Assembly (NCBI GenBank): GCA_964627605.1
Contig: CAZVGZ010000014.1
Span: 1 to 64,000 of the forward strand
DNA: 64,000 nucleotides
Direction of reading: 5' to 3'
Source of the DNA: CAZVGZ01 sp964627605
GTDB lineage: Bacteria; Latescibacterota; MWCZ01; CAZVGZ01
Under the pieces are notes generated by a model. That model ran no database searches. It was given only the letters and a program-made list of their open reading frames with translations, and was not told where the DNA came from. The translations under genes were made by a program, and so were the position numbers. The first letter of the stretch is position 1. The number at the start of each line of letters is the position of its first letter. Below, piece by piece: positions 17,925 through 26,691 of this stretch.

Positions 17925-18941
17925 CTACTGCCACTGGAAGTTGAAGGTGAACCTATGCACAGCGTCGAAGTTGTTGAAATCGCTGTAGTTATAGTCCACT
18001 CTAAGTCCTATACCACTAAGACCTACGTCAGCCAAAGGAAGGTCTAGTCCAGCACCGAACGAGATCCCTTCATCACTGATTTCTAGGTCGTTATCGTCAC
18101 GGATACCGGAGTAGTTGAGTTTGTAGCCACCCCGAAACTGAACCATCTCGGCGTAGGTATACTCCGTTCCCCAGTTAATCAGCTGATCCTGATCCTGAGG
18201 CTTGGCAGCATCAACCATCATACGAATCTGTGTACTACCGGTATTGACAACATCAATTCCGGCTCCGATGGTGAAGCTTAGGGGCAGCGGCTCTTCGATA
18301 AACACATACTTCATGTCGCTACCCAAGTTGTTGATACGAGCACCGATGGTGAAGCCGTTATAGCCCACATCGTAGATCGCTCCAGCATCGACGGCAATGG
18401 CGCTAGCCGATTTGTCGTCAATATCAGAGCTGATCATTTTGACAGTGATGCCCATATCGAGCTTGTCTGAGAACGGTTTGGCTATAGTTAGGCCGATGAC
18501 GCTTTCGCCATAGTTGTACGTCGAACTAGACAGCTCTTCGTAAGGCAACAGTGCCGGCGCAAAATCCCTATCCGCCGGAATGTCATCTTTACCCAACGAG
18601 GCCAAGCTCAGTCCAATTGTGGACTCCCCTAATAGCGGGAGGTCAAGCCCTATGCCCACAGCACCAGCATCGTACGAGATGTCGGCGATCCAGTTATTGC
18701 GGGTGTAGGTCGCCTGAAGTTGACCTGAGTTAAGTGTAATACCCGCTGGGTTGACGAAAGCCTGATTTATGTCGTCGCTCAACACAGTGGTCGCACTTCC
18801 CAAAGCCGCCTGGCGAGCGCCAGTGGATATCTTGAGGAAGGCTGCCGTTGTTGAGCCACTTTTTCTTGCGGCCATTGAACTACTGGCGGCCAGAACAAGT
18901 CCGATCAGCACATAGCTCAGGACCGGAATGCGTCTAGACAT
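17925..18941 (-). CDS. PorV/PorQ-type outer-membrane beta-barrel
   Basis: A 338-residue outer-membrane barrel of the FadL-related PorV/PorQ group. It starts at ATG 18941 with GGAGG five bases upstream and has a signal peptide (SYVLIGLVLAASSSMA). The mature part opens with the family pattern GARQAALGSATTVLSDDINQ and FVNPAGI. It ends with an aromatic barrel strand (HRFTFNFQWQ). In Bacteroidetes PorV works as a shuttle for type IX cargo; in this lineage its exact role is open. It lies 10 bases after the gene for a secreted protein with a sorting-like tail, which suggests cargo and carrier made together. Confidence 0.85.
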   Translation of the reverse strand: MSRRIPVLSYVLIGLVLAASSSMAARKSGSTTAAFLKISTGARQAALGSATTVLSDDINQAFVNPAGITLNSGQLQATYTRNNWIADISYDAGAVGIGLDLPLLGESTIGLSLASLGKDDIPADRDFAPALLPYEELSSSTYNYGESVIGLTIAKPFSDKLDMGITVKMISSDIDDKSASAIAVDAGAIYDVGYNGFTIGARINNLGSDMKYVFIEEPLPLSFTIGAGIDVVNTGSTQIRMMVDAAKPQDQDQLINWGTEYTYAEMVQFRGGYKLNYSGIRDDNDLEISDEGISFGAGLDLPLADVGLSGIGLRVDYNYSDFNNFDAVHRFTFNFQWQ

Positions 18942-18951
18942 GGTGTCCTCC

Positions 18952-21723
18952 TTAACGCAGGATCGAGAAATAGCCGGTCTGACTGCCGCCTGAAAATTCT
19001 GCCACGAAGATGTAAAGGCCACTAACGACTTCAATACCATCTTTCGAGAACATATTCCAGAACATCGTACCGTTGCTAGCGTCTTCAGTCCCATCAAAAT
19101 TCAGAACGTCTATGACCTGGCCTGATACGTCATAAATACTGATCTTGGCGTTGGCCGGTAGGTTATAGAAGAGCAGACGGTGACTGGTAACGCCGTCATG
19201 AAGTGCCTGCACTTTGTACGGGTTTGGCCTAACGCCTATCCGCACATAGCTTGAGTCGGCACCGTCACGAGCTAGATCGCGCTCGCTAGTCACCGGAGTA
19301 GTGGCGACATATGTCGCACCGATGGCTTTCGTTCCAGCTGCCGAAGTCGGATAGAAACTGCTAGCGGTGGCGTGGCTGTAGGTTCCTTGCCACACACCGT
19401 TGGCGCCATTGACGTTCACCCTATGCGACTCGATAGGATCGCCGCCACCGTAGCTCCCGATACCTGGGATGCTTCCAGATTTGTTGCTGGATGCGGCAAC
19501 GTAGTACCAGTATGAAAAGCCACCAGCAACCAAGTTGCTGTTGTCTGTCCATTCACTCGCCCCTGCTGACAACGACGCAACGAGCTGCCACGGACCCGAT
19601 GGGCCAGCCTGCATCTGCTTGTCGTTGAAAGAGTCGTAGTAAGGGTTGATTTTTTCGGCGAACGCCCAAGTCGCTGAGACCGGGTCTTCGTTTGGTGTTG
19701 GAACGGTCTGCTTCTGGTATGTATCCCACAAACCAGCTAGCATAGCTCGGTTGTCTTTTCCTGTTTCACCAATTCCACCATCTTCATCGCGGATGTGCCC
19801 GAACTTGGGGATCAGCGAAGCGCGGTAGACCTTGTAGCCTGAGAAATTGGCATCAGCCTCGACCGCCGCGCCGTTTGACCACGAAATCTGGTTGCCCAAC
19901 GTTCCGTCAGACTGAATGACCGGCTGGACAGTGATATCCGGCGGTGTCGGCGGTTTGATGGCGTCAAGATCGTAGTCGTTGCCGTGGGCGTAACGCGCTG
20001 CACGAATTGCTCCGCGCAATCCGTCGAGTCTGTAACCCGCAGCCTCAGCACCGGTTATTACAACCGTCTCGCCTACTTCTAAGCTGATTGGTCCGATACC
20101 GACGTAGAGATCGCCATCGAAACCGTGGTTGTGCGAGAAGCCTTCGGTCCAACCGTCTTGCCAATCGGCTGTTGCGGTATAGGACCCAGGACCAGCGGCA
20201 GGAAGATGCTCGTAGTTTTCACGGAATCCGCCACCATACTGGAATTCTGATCCGACAACAGCTTCGCCAGCGCTGGCGGAGGCATATGCCGCTTTGATCG
20301 CTGCTCCTGAAGGCGCTGCGCCTCCACGATGCTCGCGCTCAATGATTGCAGGACGACCGGTGTTGTCCACAAAACCATACTTCATATCACCATTTGGACG
20401 ACGACGCTCGCCGACGGCCTTAGGCACCCACGACCAGATGTCGGCAGTATCGGCATTGGCTCCGACATCGAAGAAGTTCTGGTCAGGTGTCTGATCAATG
20501 GCATACGTGCCTTCAGGCGTTTTGTAAATATGGTTTCCGCTGTTGTACCAAGTTGCCATGCCGTTAGTATGGTTGACCCAAAAATCCTTGGTGTCATTCT
20601 CATACCCGCGACCAGCCGACAAGTACCAACCACGCTCGCTTCCTTTACCGATAAGGTCGGTGCCGAAAACGTTGGTCTTGTCATTGCCGTTGGTGTCAAC
20701 TGCGGCGATCCAGGTGTAACCAGAACGGATGTCCAGGTATGTACCCCAGTTGGTCTTTGTCTGACCTATATTGTTAGCGCCTGCGGCGAAACTACCGTCC
20801 TCAAGCGAGACTCCATGCCAACCAGCACCAGCGCCGCTGAAGGACATCGCCAACGCCCAAGGCTCACCTGCATCTGGGGCGTTTGTATCGGTGACTGGCG
20901 AGCCGTCATAGCCGGTCAGCGGTGTGCGGCCCCAACCTGAGCCACCACGGCGACCATTACTTCTATTAGTCATTGAGTTGATGGGCTCATTACGGAAGTT
21001 GAGCACCAACGCGTCAATCACGTTGACTGTGTCTTCCAAGGTACCATCTCCATCGACATCCAACTGACCCGTATTGGTCAATTTGAATTCGACAGTGACG
21101 AAATCGTTGAAATTACCCCAGTTTAGCGAGTAGGAACGAACGGTCATCTCCACATTTACACCAAGGTTTGTCGGCGTCGTTGCGGTGTAAACCTGCTCAA
21201 ACCCATCTATCAGCGGAACTCCACCTGCGGCATCGCCATTTGAAGTCACAGCGACAGCGCCAGGGTGTGCGGCAACTTTTGATGTGTAAAAACCGTAAGC
21301 GTAAGCTGACGCCCGGTTATCGTATGACCCACGCGGACTACCTTCAGCACCAGCGGCAAATGAGTTGGGATTGAACACAGTGCCGTTCTGTATGGCGTCC
21401 TTGTCCATCTCAATCATCTCAATAGCCGCTTTCCAAGGGATATGGAGCGTTGTTCCATTGATCCCCTGGGAAGGATACATCATTGTAGGCGTTGTCCACT
21501 GACGTTCCAGATTGCCCAATCGTACCAAGAAGTAGAGCTGCTCTGGATTGTCAGCTACCTCCTGATAGGATGGACCAAAAGCCTGCAACTGAAATGTTTC
21601 CCACAAATCGCCGGCGGTCATCACACCGATGCCGGGATATGTGTCGGCGGCTGAATAGTGCGGGAGGCACATCAGTGCAATCCCGACAACTATCGTCGCC
21701 AACTTAAGTCGATATGTTCTCAT
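18952..21723 (-). CDS. Large secreted protein with FlgD/T9SS-like C-terminal domain
   Basis: 923 residues from ATG 21723 (GGAGGTAATACA upstream). Signal peptide: LATIVVGIALMCLPHYSAAD. The body has no known enzyme motif; it is rich in Gly, Asn and Asp with fibronectin-like beta segments (PPTPPDITVQPV, SGYKVYRASLIP). The last 90 residues form a FlgD-Ig-like domain (SIYDVSGQVIDVLNF, VSGLYIFVAEFSG, GYFSILR), the type used as a sorting or anchoring tail in FCB bacteria. It lies between the TonB receptor (27 bases) and the PorV-like gene (10 bases), a gene trio common in this phylum group. Perhaps a surface substrate-capture protein working with the receptor. Confidence 0.8.
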   Translation of the reverse strand: MRTYRLKLATIVVGIALMCLPHYSAADTYPGIGVMTAGDLWETFQLQAFGPSYQEVADNPEQLYFLVRLGNLERQWTTPTMMYPSQGINGTTLHIPWKAAIEMIEMDKDAIQNGTVFNPNSFAAGAEGSPRGSYDNRASAYAYGFYTSKVAAHPGAVAVTSNGDAAGGVPLIDGFEQVYTATTPTNLGVNVEMTVRSYSLNWGNFNDFVTVEFKLTNTGQLDVDGDGTLEDTVNVIDALVLNFRNEPINSMTNRSNGRRGGSGWGRTPLTGYDGSPVTDTNAPDAGEPWALAMSFSGAGAGWHGVSLEDGSFAAGANNIGQTKTNWGTYLDIRSGYTWIAAVDTNGNDKTNVFGTDLIGKGSERGWYLSAGRGYENDTKDFWVNHTNGMATWYNSGNHIYKTPEGTYAIDQTPDQNFFDVGANADTADIWSWVPKAVGERRRPNGDMKYGFVDNTGRPAIIEREHRGGAAPSGAAIKAAYASASAGEAVVGSEFQYGGGFRENYEHLPAAGPGSYTATADWQDGWTEGFSHNHGFDGDLYVGIGPISLEVGETVVITGAEAAGYRLDGLRGAIRAARYAHGNDYDLDAIKPPTPPDITVQPVIQSDGTLGNQISWSNGAAVEADANFSGYKVYRASLIPKFGHIRDEDGGIGETGKDNRAMLAGLWDTYQKQTVPTPNEDPVSATWAFAEKINPYYDSFNDKQMQAGPSGPWQLVASLSAGASEWTDNSNLVAGGFSYWYYVAASSNKSGSIPGIGSYGGGDPIESHRVNVNGANGVWQGTYSHATASSFYPTSAAGTKAIGATYVATTPVTSERDLARDGADSSYVRIGVRPNPYKVQALHDGVTSHRLLFYNLPANAKISIYDVSGQVIDVLNFDGTEDASNGTMFWNMFSKDGIEVVSGLYIFVAEFSGGSQTGYFSILR

Positions 21724-21750
21724 TGTATTACCTCCGGTCAATTGCCTGCG

Positions 21751-24700
21751 TTAGAACGATACCCTCACACCAGCGTACATTTCCCGCGCGATGTCGTAAA
21801 TAGGAGTCCCTTCGGACCGCGTCGCACGGTTGAGATTGCCATGTGGGTTGTGAGTATCTTCCCAAATCTGGCGGGCGACATCGGGGTTCGTTCCCCCATC
21901 CCAAGTCAGGATATTTTCGCGATCAAGCAGGTTGCGAATCTCAACGAAGACCGTCGCCGAAACTGAGCCCAGTTTCTGAGTGTCCTCTACACGAAGGTCA
22001 GCCTGCCATGTCCACGGCGCTTCTCCCACTTGACGTTCTCGTGGGTCGACGTCGCTTGCTGTAGTTATGTCGTAGAGAAAACCACTCGCTCCTTCTATGG
22101 TTGTCGCTAGGCTCAAGCCGAATGGGAAGGCGGCCTGCAACACGGCATTTATCCGATGAGTCCTGTCAAAACCGGTCTCCACACCGAAATCAGAGCCAGA
22201 AGCTTGACGGCGTTTGAGAACCCAGTCGTAGTCATCGCGAACGCCCAGATTGACTATACCGTCAGAATTGGCGCTGTAGCCGTTCTTGTTGGCTGCACCA
22301 CCGCCACCGGCTTTGGCCCGAACCGAACTGAAGGCGTAGGCCACACGGCCACCAAAGTCAATCATCTTGGCTTGCGGACTCAAAGCCTTAGACACCGTCA
22401 ACTCGACGCCTCTCGACTCAGCTCCGCCACCGTCTGTCTGCAGGGTGTAGGACTTCCAGGCACCAATATCGCTGTAACCAACCTCAGGAGTAACGCTGAA
22501 CCCACTGCGACCCGTGTTCTCCGTGTCGCGATAGAAGGCGGTCACGTCGGCGGTGTAAAGATCACTAAGCGCCAACTGCAGCCCTAGCTCGTAGGCTGTG
22601 GCTTGCACTGGACGCTGATCTATCGCCCTTACTGACGGGAGTGATGGTACACCTGTGCCAAACGACTCGTTGTAGTTGTCGAAGATGTAGCTGTAAAGCG
22701 GTGGGTTCACGAGCTTGGCCCATGAATAGTGCATGGCCGCTTTGTCGCTAATCGGGTGTGACACCCCAAGTCGTGGCGAGATATACCACTTGGTGTCAAT
22801 GTCCGTGGTGTATAATGGTTCTGCGACATCAATACTGGTGTTTGTAACGCCATCACCAGTCGTATCGACTGCTACCGAGCGGGTGGCAGTTGGTGCAAAT
22901 AGGTCACCAAAATCTTTGGCTCCGTAGTCAAATCCGTCCAACCGGAGACCTGCATTGACCACAATACCCTGATACTCAATGCGATCCTGGATATAGAGCG
23001 CATATTCCTGCGGATTCAGGGTAAAATCGGTCAACTGGAATCCGAGCCCTGAATGGTTGTGCTTAAGAAGTGTTCTGTGGCGTTCCTGCGAAATGGTGAG
23101 CCGCTTATACTGCACACCTAATTTTACCAGGTTGTTGTAGTTTACCTGGCTCGTTAGGTCAGCGCGGACACCGAACTGGCTGCGGTCGAGGCTCTCGTAA
23201 TAGTAGCCAGGGTTGCCAATCCGGTAAGGAAAACCACCGATATTGACATCAAGCCCACCAGGGTTACCAGGCTCAGGATCAAACGGAGTTGGATAACCGG
23301 TGTCGATATATTTCTTGGCTTCACCGTTAGAACCCGGCGTAAGTTTCAAGAAATCACCATCACCATCAAGTGCGATGCGGTCCTGATTGACAGTGATCGC
23401 AGCATCCATGTCAGAAACGTCAGCATAGCCGATTTCGGAATTATTTCCAACGCTGCTGACTTTGATCTCGACAAAAGTCTGCGCACTCATCACATGAGTT
23501 GTGCTCGCGTAACTGGTCCAGCCAAGGCTGTGGTTGGCCGGATTGCCCTGCGAATAAAACTTATACTTCTGCGTAAACACCCTATTATTCCACCCAAGCA
23601 GCCCGCCACCATCATCCAACTGACCAAAAAGGGTCAATTTCAGAGATTCGGAGACGTTGTGGTTCAACTTGAGCGAGGTGTTAATCGAGCGGGTGAATTC
23701 TCCAGGAAAACGCCCATATGAGTTGTAATAGCGGTTCGTGAGAAAGAAGTTGTGGTCTGATCCGATCGGCCCGCCAATCGACAGCTCATTCGCCATCGTC
23801 GGTTTTTCGCCGTATGAATACGGAGAAGAGGCGCTTGCTATTCCTGATGTGTCGAAATCATGGACGTAGTTCTCCGGGGCCGTCGCAGCGCCTTTGGCGC
23901 GCATGTATGCGACAGCGTCAGACGCCAAACTGTCGGCAATCCCATTGTTATAAACATCTGGGCCTTGATGTGCAAGCCCGCCAACGCTCGTGCGGAAGAA
24001 CTCATCTACAGATAGGGTCGAGCCGCCATCGCGTGTGGTGACGTTAATCAAACCAGCACTGGCAGCATCGTATTCTGCGTTATATGTCCCAGCGAGAACA
24101 GTCACTTCCTGCACGCTGGAGGTATTGAGGCTCATAGAGGACTGACTGCCGCTTGAGCGTCTGGCCCAGGTGTAACCGTTGTCCTTGGTTTCCTGTCCAT
24201 CATTGCCTGCGAAATAGGGATCGGAAACATTGATCCCGTCAAGCATGATTTTGGTTTCTCTCTGCTGCCCACCTCGGATGCCGCCCTTAAACACACCAGC
24301 GGCGGTCTCGGCCAAGTCAGCCACACCGTCCAGCGGCAGAGCGTTGTTGAGTTCAGCTGCGCTAATGACGGTTCTCGTCGAGGTAAGAGTGCGGTCAACT
24401 GGTGGGCGAACCGCAACGACTGTGACCCCAGTCATCGCGACCGGAGCGGTCTCAAGACTAAAACTAAGAGGGGTTGTCGCATCCGAAGCTACCGTAACAC
24501 CAGTTTTTGTCTGAGAGCGGTAACCGATTATCGAGGCTGTGATATTCAAGGCACCTGGAGGCAAATTCAGAATAAAATACCGCCCCTCGGCGTCAGTAGT
24601 CGCCCCTTTATTCAACTCTTCTACTTTGATGACCACCCCAACCATCGGCTTTCCAGCCGCGTCTTCCACGACCCCGGCGACTTTGCCCAACGCTGACCAT

Positions 24701-24765
24701 GCTGAGCTCGCCGTGAACGCGGCGACCAGGAGTGCAAGTGACATACTCCTGAAACATCTGTGCAT
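21751..24765 (-). CDS. TonB-dependent outer-membrane receptor with carboxypeptidase-regulatory-like domain
   Basis: 1004 residues from ATG 24765 (AGGAGG eight bases upstream). A signal peptide (MSLALLVAAFTASSAWSA) is followed by a CarboxypepD_reg-like domain near residues 25-105 (GKVAGVVEDAAGKPMVGVVI, TTDAEGRYFILNLPPG). Then come the plug (ETKIMLDGINVSDPYF, VQEVTVLAGTYNAEYDAA) and a long barrel ending in a C-terminal Phe (YAGVRVSF). Energised import of a large substrate across the outer membrane is predicted, SusC-like or OmpA-related in style. No SusD-like lipoprotein is present; the secreted protein next door may take that role. A long inverted repeat lies 187 bases upstream. Confidence 0.9.
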   Translation of the reverse strand: MHRCFRSMSLALLVAAFTASSAWSALGKVAGVVEDAAGKPMVGVVIKVEELNKGATTDAEGRYFILNLPPGALNITASIIGYRSQTKTGVTVASDATTPLSFSLETAPVAMTGVTVVAVRPPVDRTLTSTRTVISAAELNNALPLDGVADLAETAAGVFKGGIRGGQQRETKIMLDGINVSDPYFAGNDGQETKDNGYTWARRSSGSQSSMSLNTSSVQEVTVLAGTYNAEYDAASAGLINVTTRDGGSTLSVDEFFRTSVGGLAHQGPDVYNNGIADSLASDAVAYMRAKGAATAPENYVHDFDTSGIASASSPYSYGEKPTMANELSIGGPIGSDHNFFLTNRYYNSYGRFPGEFTRSINTSLKLNHNVSESLKLTLFGQLDDGGGLLGWNNRVFTQKYKFYSQGNPANHSLGWTSYASTTHVMSAQTFVEIKVSSVGNNSEIGYADVSDMDAAITVNQDRIALDGDGDFLKLTPGSNGEAKKYIDTGYPTPFDPEPGNPGGLDVNIGGFPYRIGNPGYYYESLDRSQFGVRADLTSQVNYNNLVKLGVQYKRLTISQERHRTLLKHNHSGLGFQLTDFTLNPQEYALYIQDRIEYQGIVVNAGLRLDGFDYGAKDFGDLFAPTATRSVAVDTTGDGVTNTSIDVAEPLYTTDIDTKWYISPRLGVSHPISDKAAMHYSWAKLVNPPLYSYIFDNYNESFGTGVPSLPSVRAIDQRPVQATAYELGLQLALSDLYTADVTAFYRDTENTGRSGFSVTPEVGYSDIGAWKSYTLQTDGGGAESRGVELTVSKALSPQAKMIDFGGRVAYAFSSVRAKAGGGGAANKNGYSANSDGIVNLGVRDDYDWVLKRRQASGSDFGVETGFDRTHRINAVLQAAFPFGLSLATTIEGASGFLYDITTASDVDPRERQVGEAPWTWQADLRVEDTQKLGSVSATVFVEIRNLLDRENILTWDGGTNPDVARQIWEDTHNPHGNLNRATRSEGTPIYDIAREMYAGVRVSF

Positions 24766-25364
24766 TCTGAAATCCTCCTGCGTTGGCCAGTCGGTGAACC
24801 GCATGATGCAAGTACCACCTTATCTGGCTTTCACGTATGTCTGTCCGGCATGCCGACGTCATCCACGTTTAGCACGCTGTGACGCAACGGTGAGAATAAA
24901 CTACCCCACGATCCTAAATCGCAAGTTTACCCACGGGCCTCCTCTGATTTTAGAGTAGTTAAAGACACTAATAAGGTATGTTTAACTACTCTTGGAATGA
25001 AAGCACCTCCATGCCGCTTAGCTTAAGTTTATAAGGTGGGCAACTGTGCCAGTCAACACTAAGACTACGCCATTTTGGCTCACCCTCACCACCTGATCCG
25101 CCAACTTCGAACTGAGCGATTAGCTGTTATTCACAGCCATTTTGTGGTGGGATTGGGTGCCAAACATAGTTTCTGATGGTATCAAAAACGTCGAAGCGCC
25201 AGATCATGCCGTCTAAAGCTGTCGGAAACTTTTGAGACTCCTGACTCAGCATCGGACACAGCGACCTCCGGGTTTCGCGTACGTCTTCGTACTATCCGGC
25301 CATCCATCAATACCGAACATACTCTGCAAAACACCTATTTACGCAATATAACGGATATGGTCCA
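24766..25364. other. 599-base intergenic region upstream of the TonB operon
   Basis: No convincing gene. It holds a perfect 12-bp inverted repeat (listed separately) and a small hairpin at 25279-25292 (GTACG / CGTAC). It serves as the leader of the TonB receptor gene and the trailer of the lyxose-isomerase-like gene. I see no clear sigma-70 promoter that I would stand by. Confidence 0.6.
24952..24992. promoter_or_regulatory. Perfect 12-bp A/T-rich inverted repeat, possible operator or attenuator
   Basis: AGAGTAGTTAAA (24952-24963) is the exact reverse complement of TTTAACTACTCT (24981-24992), separated by 17 bases. The arms are A/T-rich, unlike the GC hairpin that ends the same operon. It lies 187 bases upstream of the TonB receptor start and 373 bases past the preceding minus-strand gene. 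A regulator binding site for the uptake operon is the most natural reading; an RNA hairpin is also possible. Confidence 0.5.
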
Positions 25365-25928
25365 CTACTCGGATATCAGCGGTCTTAGCGCCGGGACGTC
25401 CTCTTCTATAGTAGGAAAACGACCGACGTCGTCGCGGGAGAACACATTATCGTCAACGTCGTCGTTCTTGGTGGATACCTCACCTATTACGGTGTACTCG
25501 CCAATCGGCCAGAACGCATGAAAGACTCCAGGGACAAGCGTCACCCGCTCCCCTGTAGGTACAAACTCGATGTGCCCCGACGGCACCTCCATATCCACAC
25601 CATTTTTCCTCAGCTTGCAGGTGCCCTCTTCACTGAGCGCTCGGTTGTTCCACATCTGTATGGCGAGGGTACCAAACCGAGAGATGATGTCCTCTTTCTT
25701 CTTGCCGTGCGTATGCGCTGGAATGTGCTGATTCTGCTCGGCGAGCATTAGTTTCTCGCAGTACTCCTCCTCCTCAGCCAGATTCACTAACACCAGTCCA
25801 CTTTTGCGAAACTCACCCCAACCAAAATCGGTAATGTCCCATTTCGGCTCAGGAGGCAGAGCCCATCCATGTCGCAGAAATATCTCCGTCGCCCGCGCCA
25901 TGATCCCGTTAACTTCCGAACGCTTCAT
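25365..25928 (-). CDS. D-lyxose isomerase-like cupin
   Basis: A 187-residue cupin matching the D-lyxose/D-mannose ketol-isomerase family in size and motif. The metal-binding stretch is HIPAHTHGKKKEDI, giving two His and a Glu; the fourth ligand His is in GVFHAFWP. Such enzymes convert D-lyxose to D-xylulose or D-mannose to D-fructose with Mn(II). ATG 25928 has AGAGGG seven bases upstream. It lies 45 bases after an RmlC-like cupin gene, so co-transcription is likely. The sugar actually used is uncertain. Confidence 0.82.
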   Translation of the reverse strand: MKRSEVNGIMARATEIFLRHGWALPPEPKWDITDFGWGEFRKSGLVLVNLAEEEEYCEKLMLAEQNQHIPAHTHGKKKEDIISRFGTLAIQMWNNRALSEEGTCKLRKNGVDMEVPSGHIEFVPTGERVTLVPGVFHAFWPIGEYTVIGEVSTKNDDVDDNVFSRDDVGRFPTIEEDVPALRPLISE

Positions 25929-25973
25929 CCTATGGCCCTCTGGTGTGTATGATTCCCAAAAAAAAACGCCTTA

Positions 25974-26486
25974 CTACCGGTTTTTGACGCCCCAATCAAA
26001 ATCTATTCGTGCGTCATCCCACGAAAGCCGATACTCATCACCAGGGTCGTATGGCTGGTTGGTGGTGTTTATCAGAATGCTGTGCACCGACAGTGTCATA
26101 TACCCGTGGTACACCCCTGGTGGTATCACCAATGTCGCAGGCTGCGTCTCGCTCATGACCACCGTCTTAACAACACCACATGTCTTGGAATCGGCCCTGG
26201 CATCAAACAGCCCGACCTTGATCTTGCCGTGGGGCACAAACCAGATGTCTGTCTGCGCCAGATGGTAGTGCCAGGCCTTCACGACACCTCGGTCGGTCAC
26301 CGCAATATAGCTCTGGGCGAAACCGCCAAAAAACGGATCAGACTCTTTGAGATAGACTAACAGGTCCTGCCTGTCGTCCACGTGATGGCTGACAGGTTGA
26401 ATCACCACGCCATCAATATCAGGCTCTGGCTCCGAGCGCGCCATCGCTCCCTGGTAAGAATCGTCAATCTTAGGGGAATCAGACAT
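25974..26486 (-). CDS. dTDP-4-dehydrorhamnose 3,5-epimerase-like cupin
   Basis: 170 residues from ATG 26486 (AGGAAGAG just upstream). The RmlC-type cupin core is seen in FFGGFAQSYIAVTDRGVVKA, WHYHLAQTDIWF (the His-rich strand) and PPGVYHGYMTL. RmlC epimerises nucleotide-linked 4-keto sugars for rhamnose synthesis. The other rhamnose genes (rmlA, rmlB, rmlD) are not here, and the N-terminus is diverged, so a different sugar-binding role is possible. It is paired with the lyxose-isomerase-like gene. Confidence 0.7.
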   Translation of the reverse strand: MSDSPKIDDSYQGAMARSEPEPDIDGVVIQPVSHHVDDRQDLLVYLKESDPFFGGFAQSYIAVTDRGVVKAWHYHLAQTDIWFVPHGKIKVGLFDARADSKTCGVVKTVVMSETQPATLVIPPGVYHGYMTLSVHSILINTTNQPYDPGDEYRLSWDDARIDFDWGVKNR

Positions 26487-26691
26487 ATCTCTTCCTATTT
26501 TCAGTGTAAGCGAATGGGCCAAAACACAGATGAAGATAATGGGTACCATACAGGTGTGGAACAAGGTTCAGGGCTGTTTGTCCAAGCCGCATTACGAACT
26601 CGAGGGACGATGAGTGCGAATGATCGCGACCGCCCAAACATCCGCTCGCCATGTCATCGTCCATACGTCTTCCTGCGGCACCCGATTTCCG

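Noticed and set aside
20329..20940. Plus-strand open frame of 203 codons
   Set aside because: Antisense to the FlgD-tailed secreted protein; no ribosome site or recognisable motif.
17925..24765. A complete type IX secretion locus
   Set aside because: Only PorV-like and sorting-tail-like parts are present; no PorK, PorL, PorM, PorN, Sov or PorU sequence was seen.
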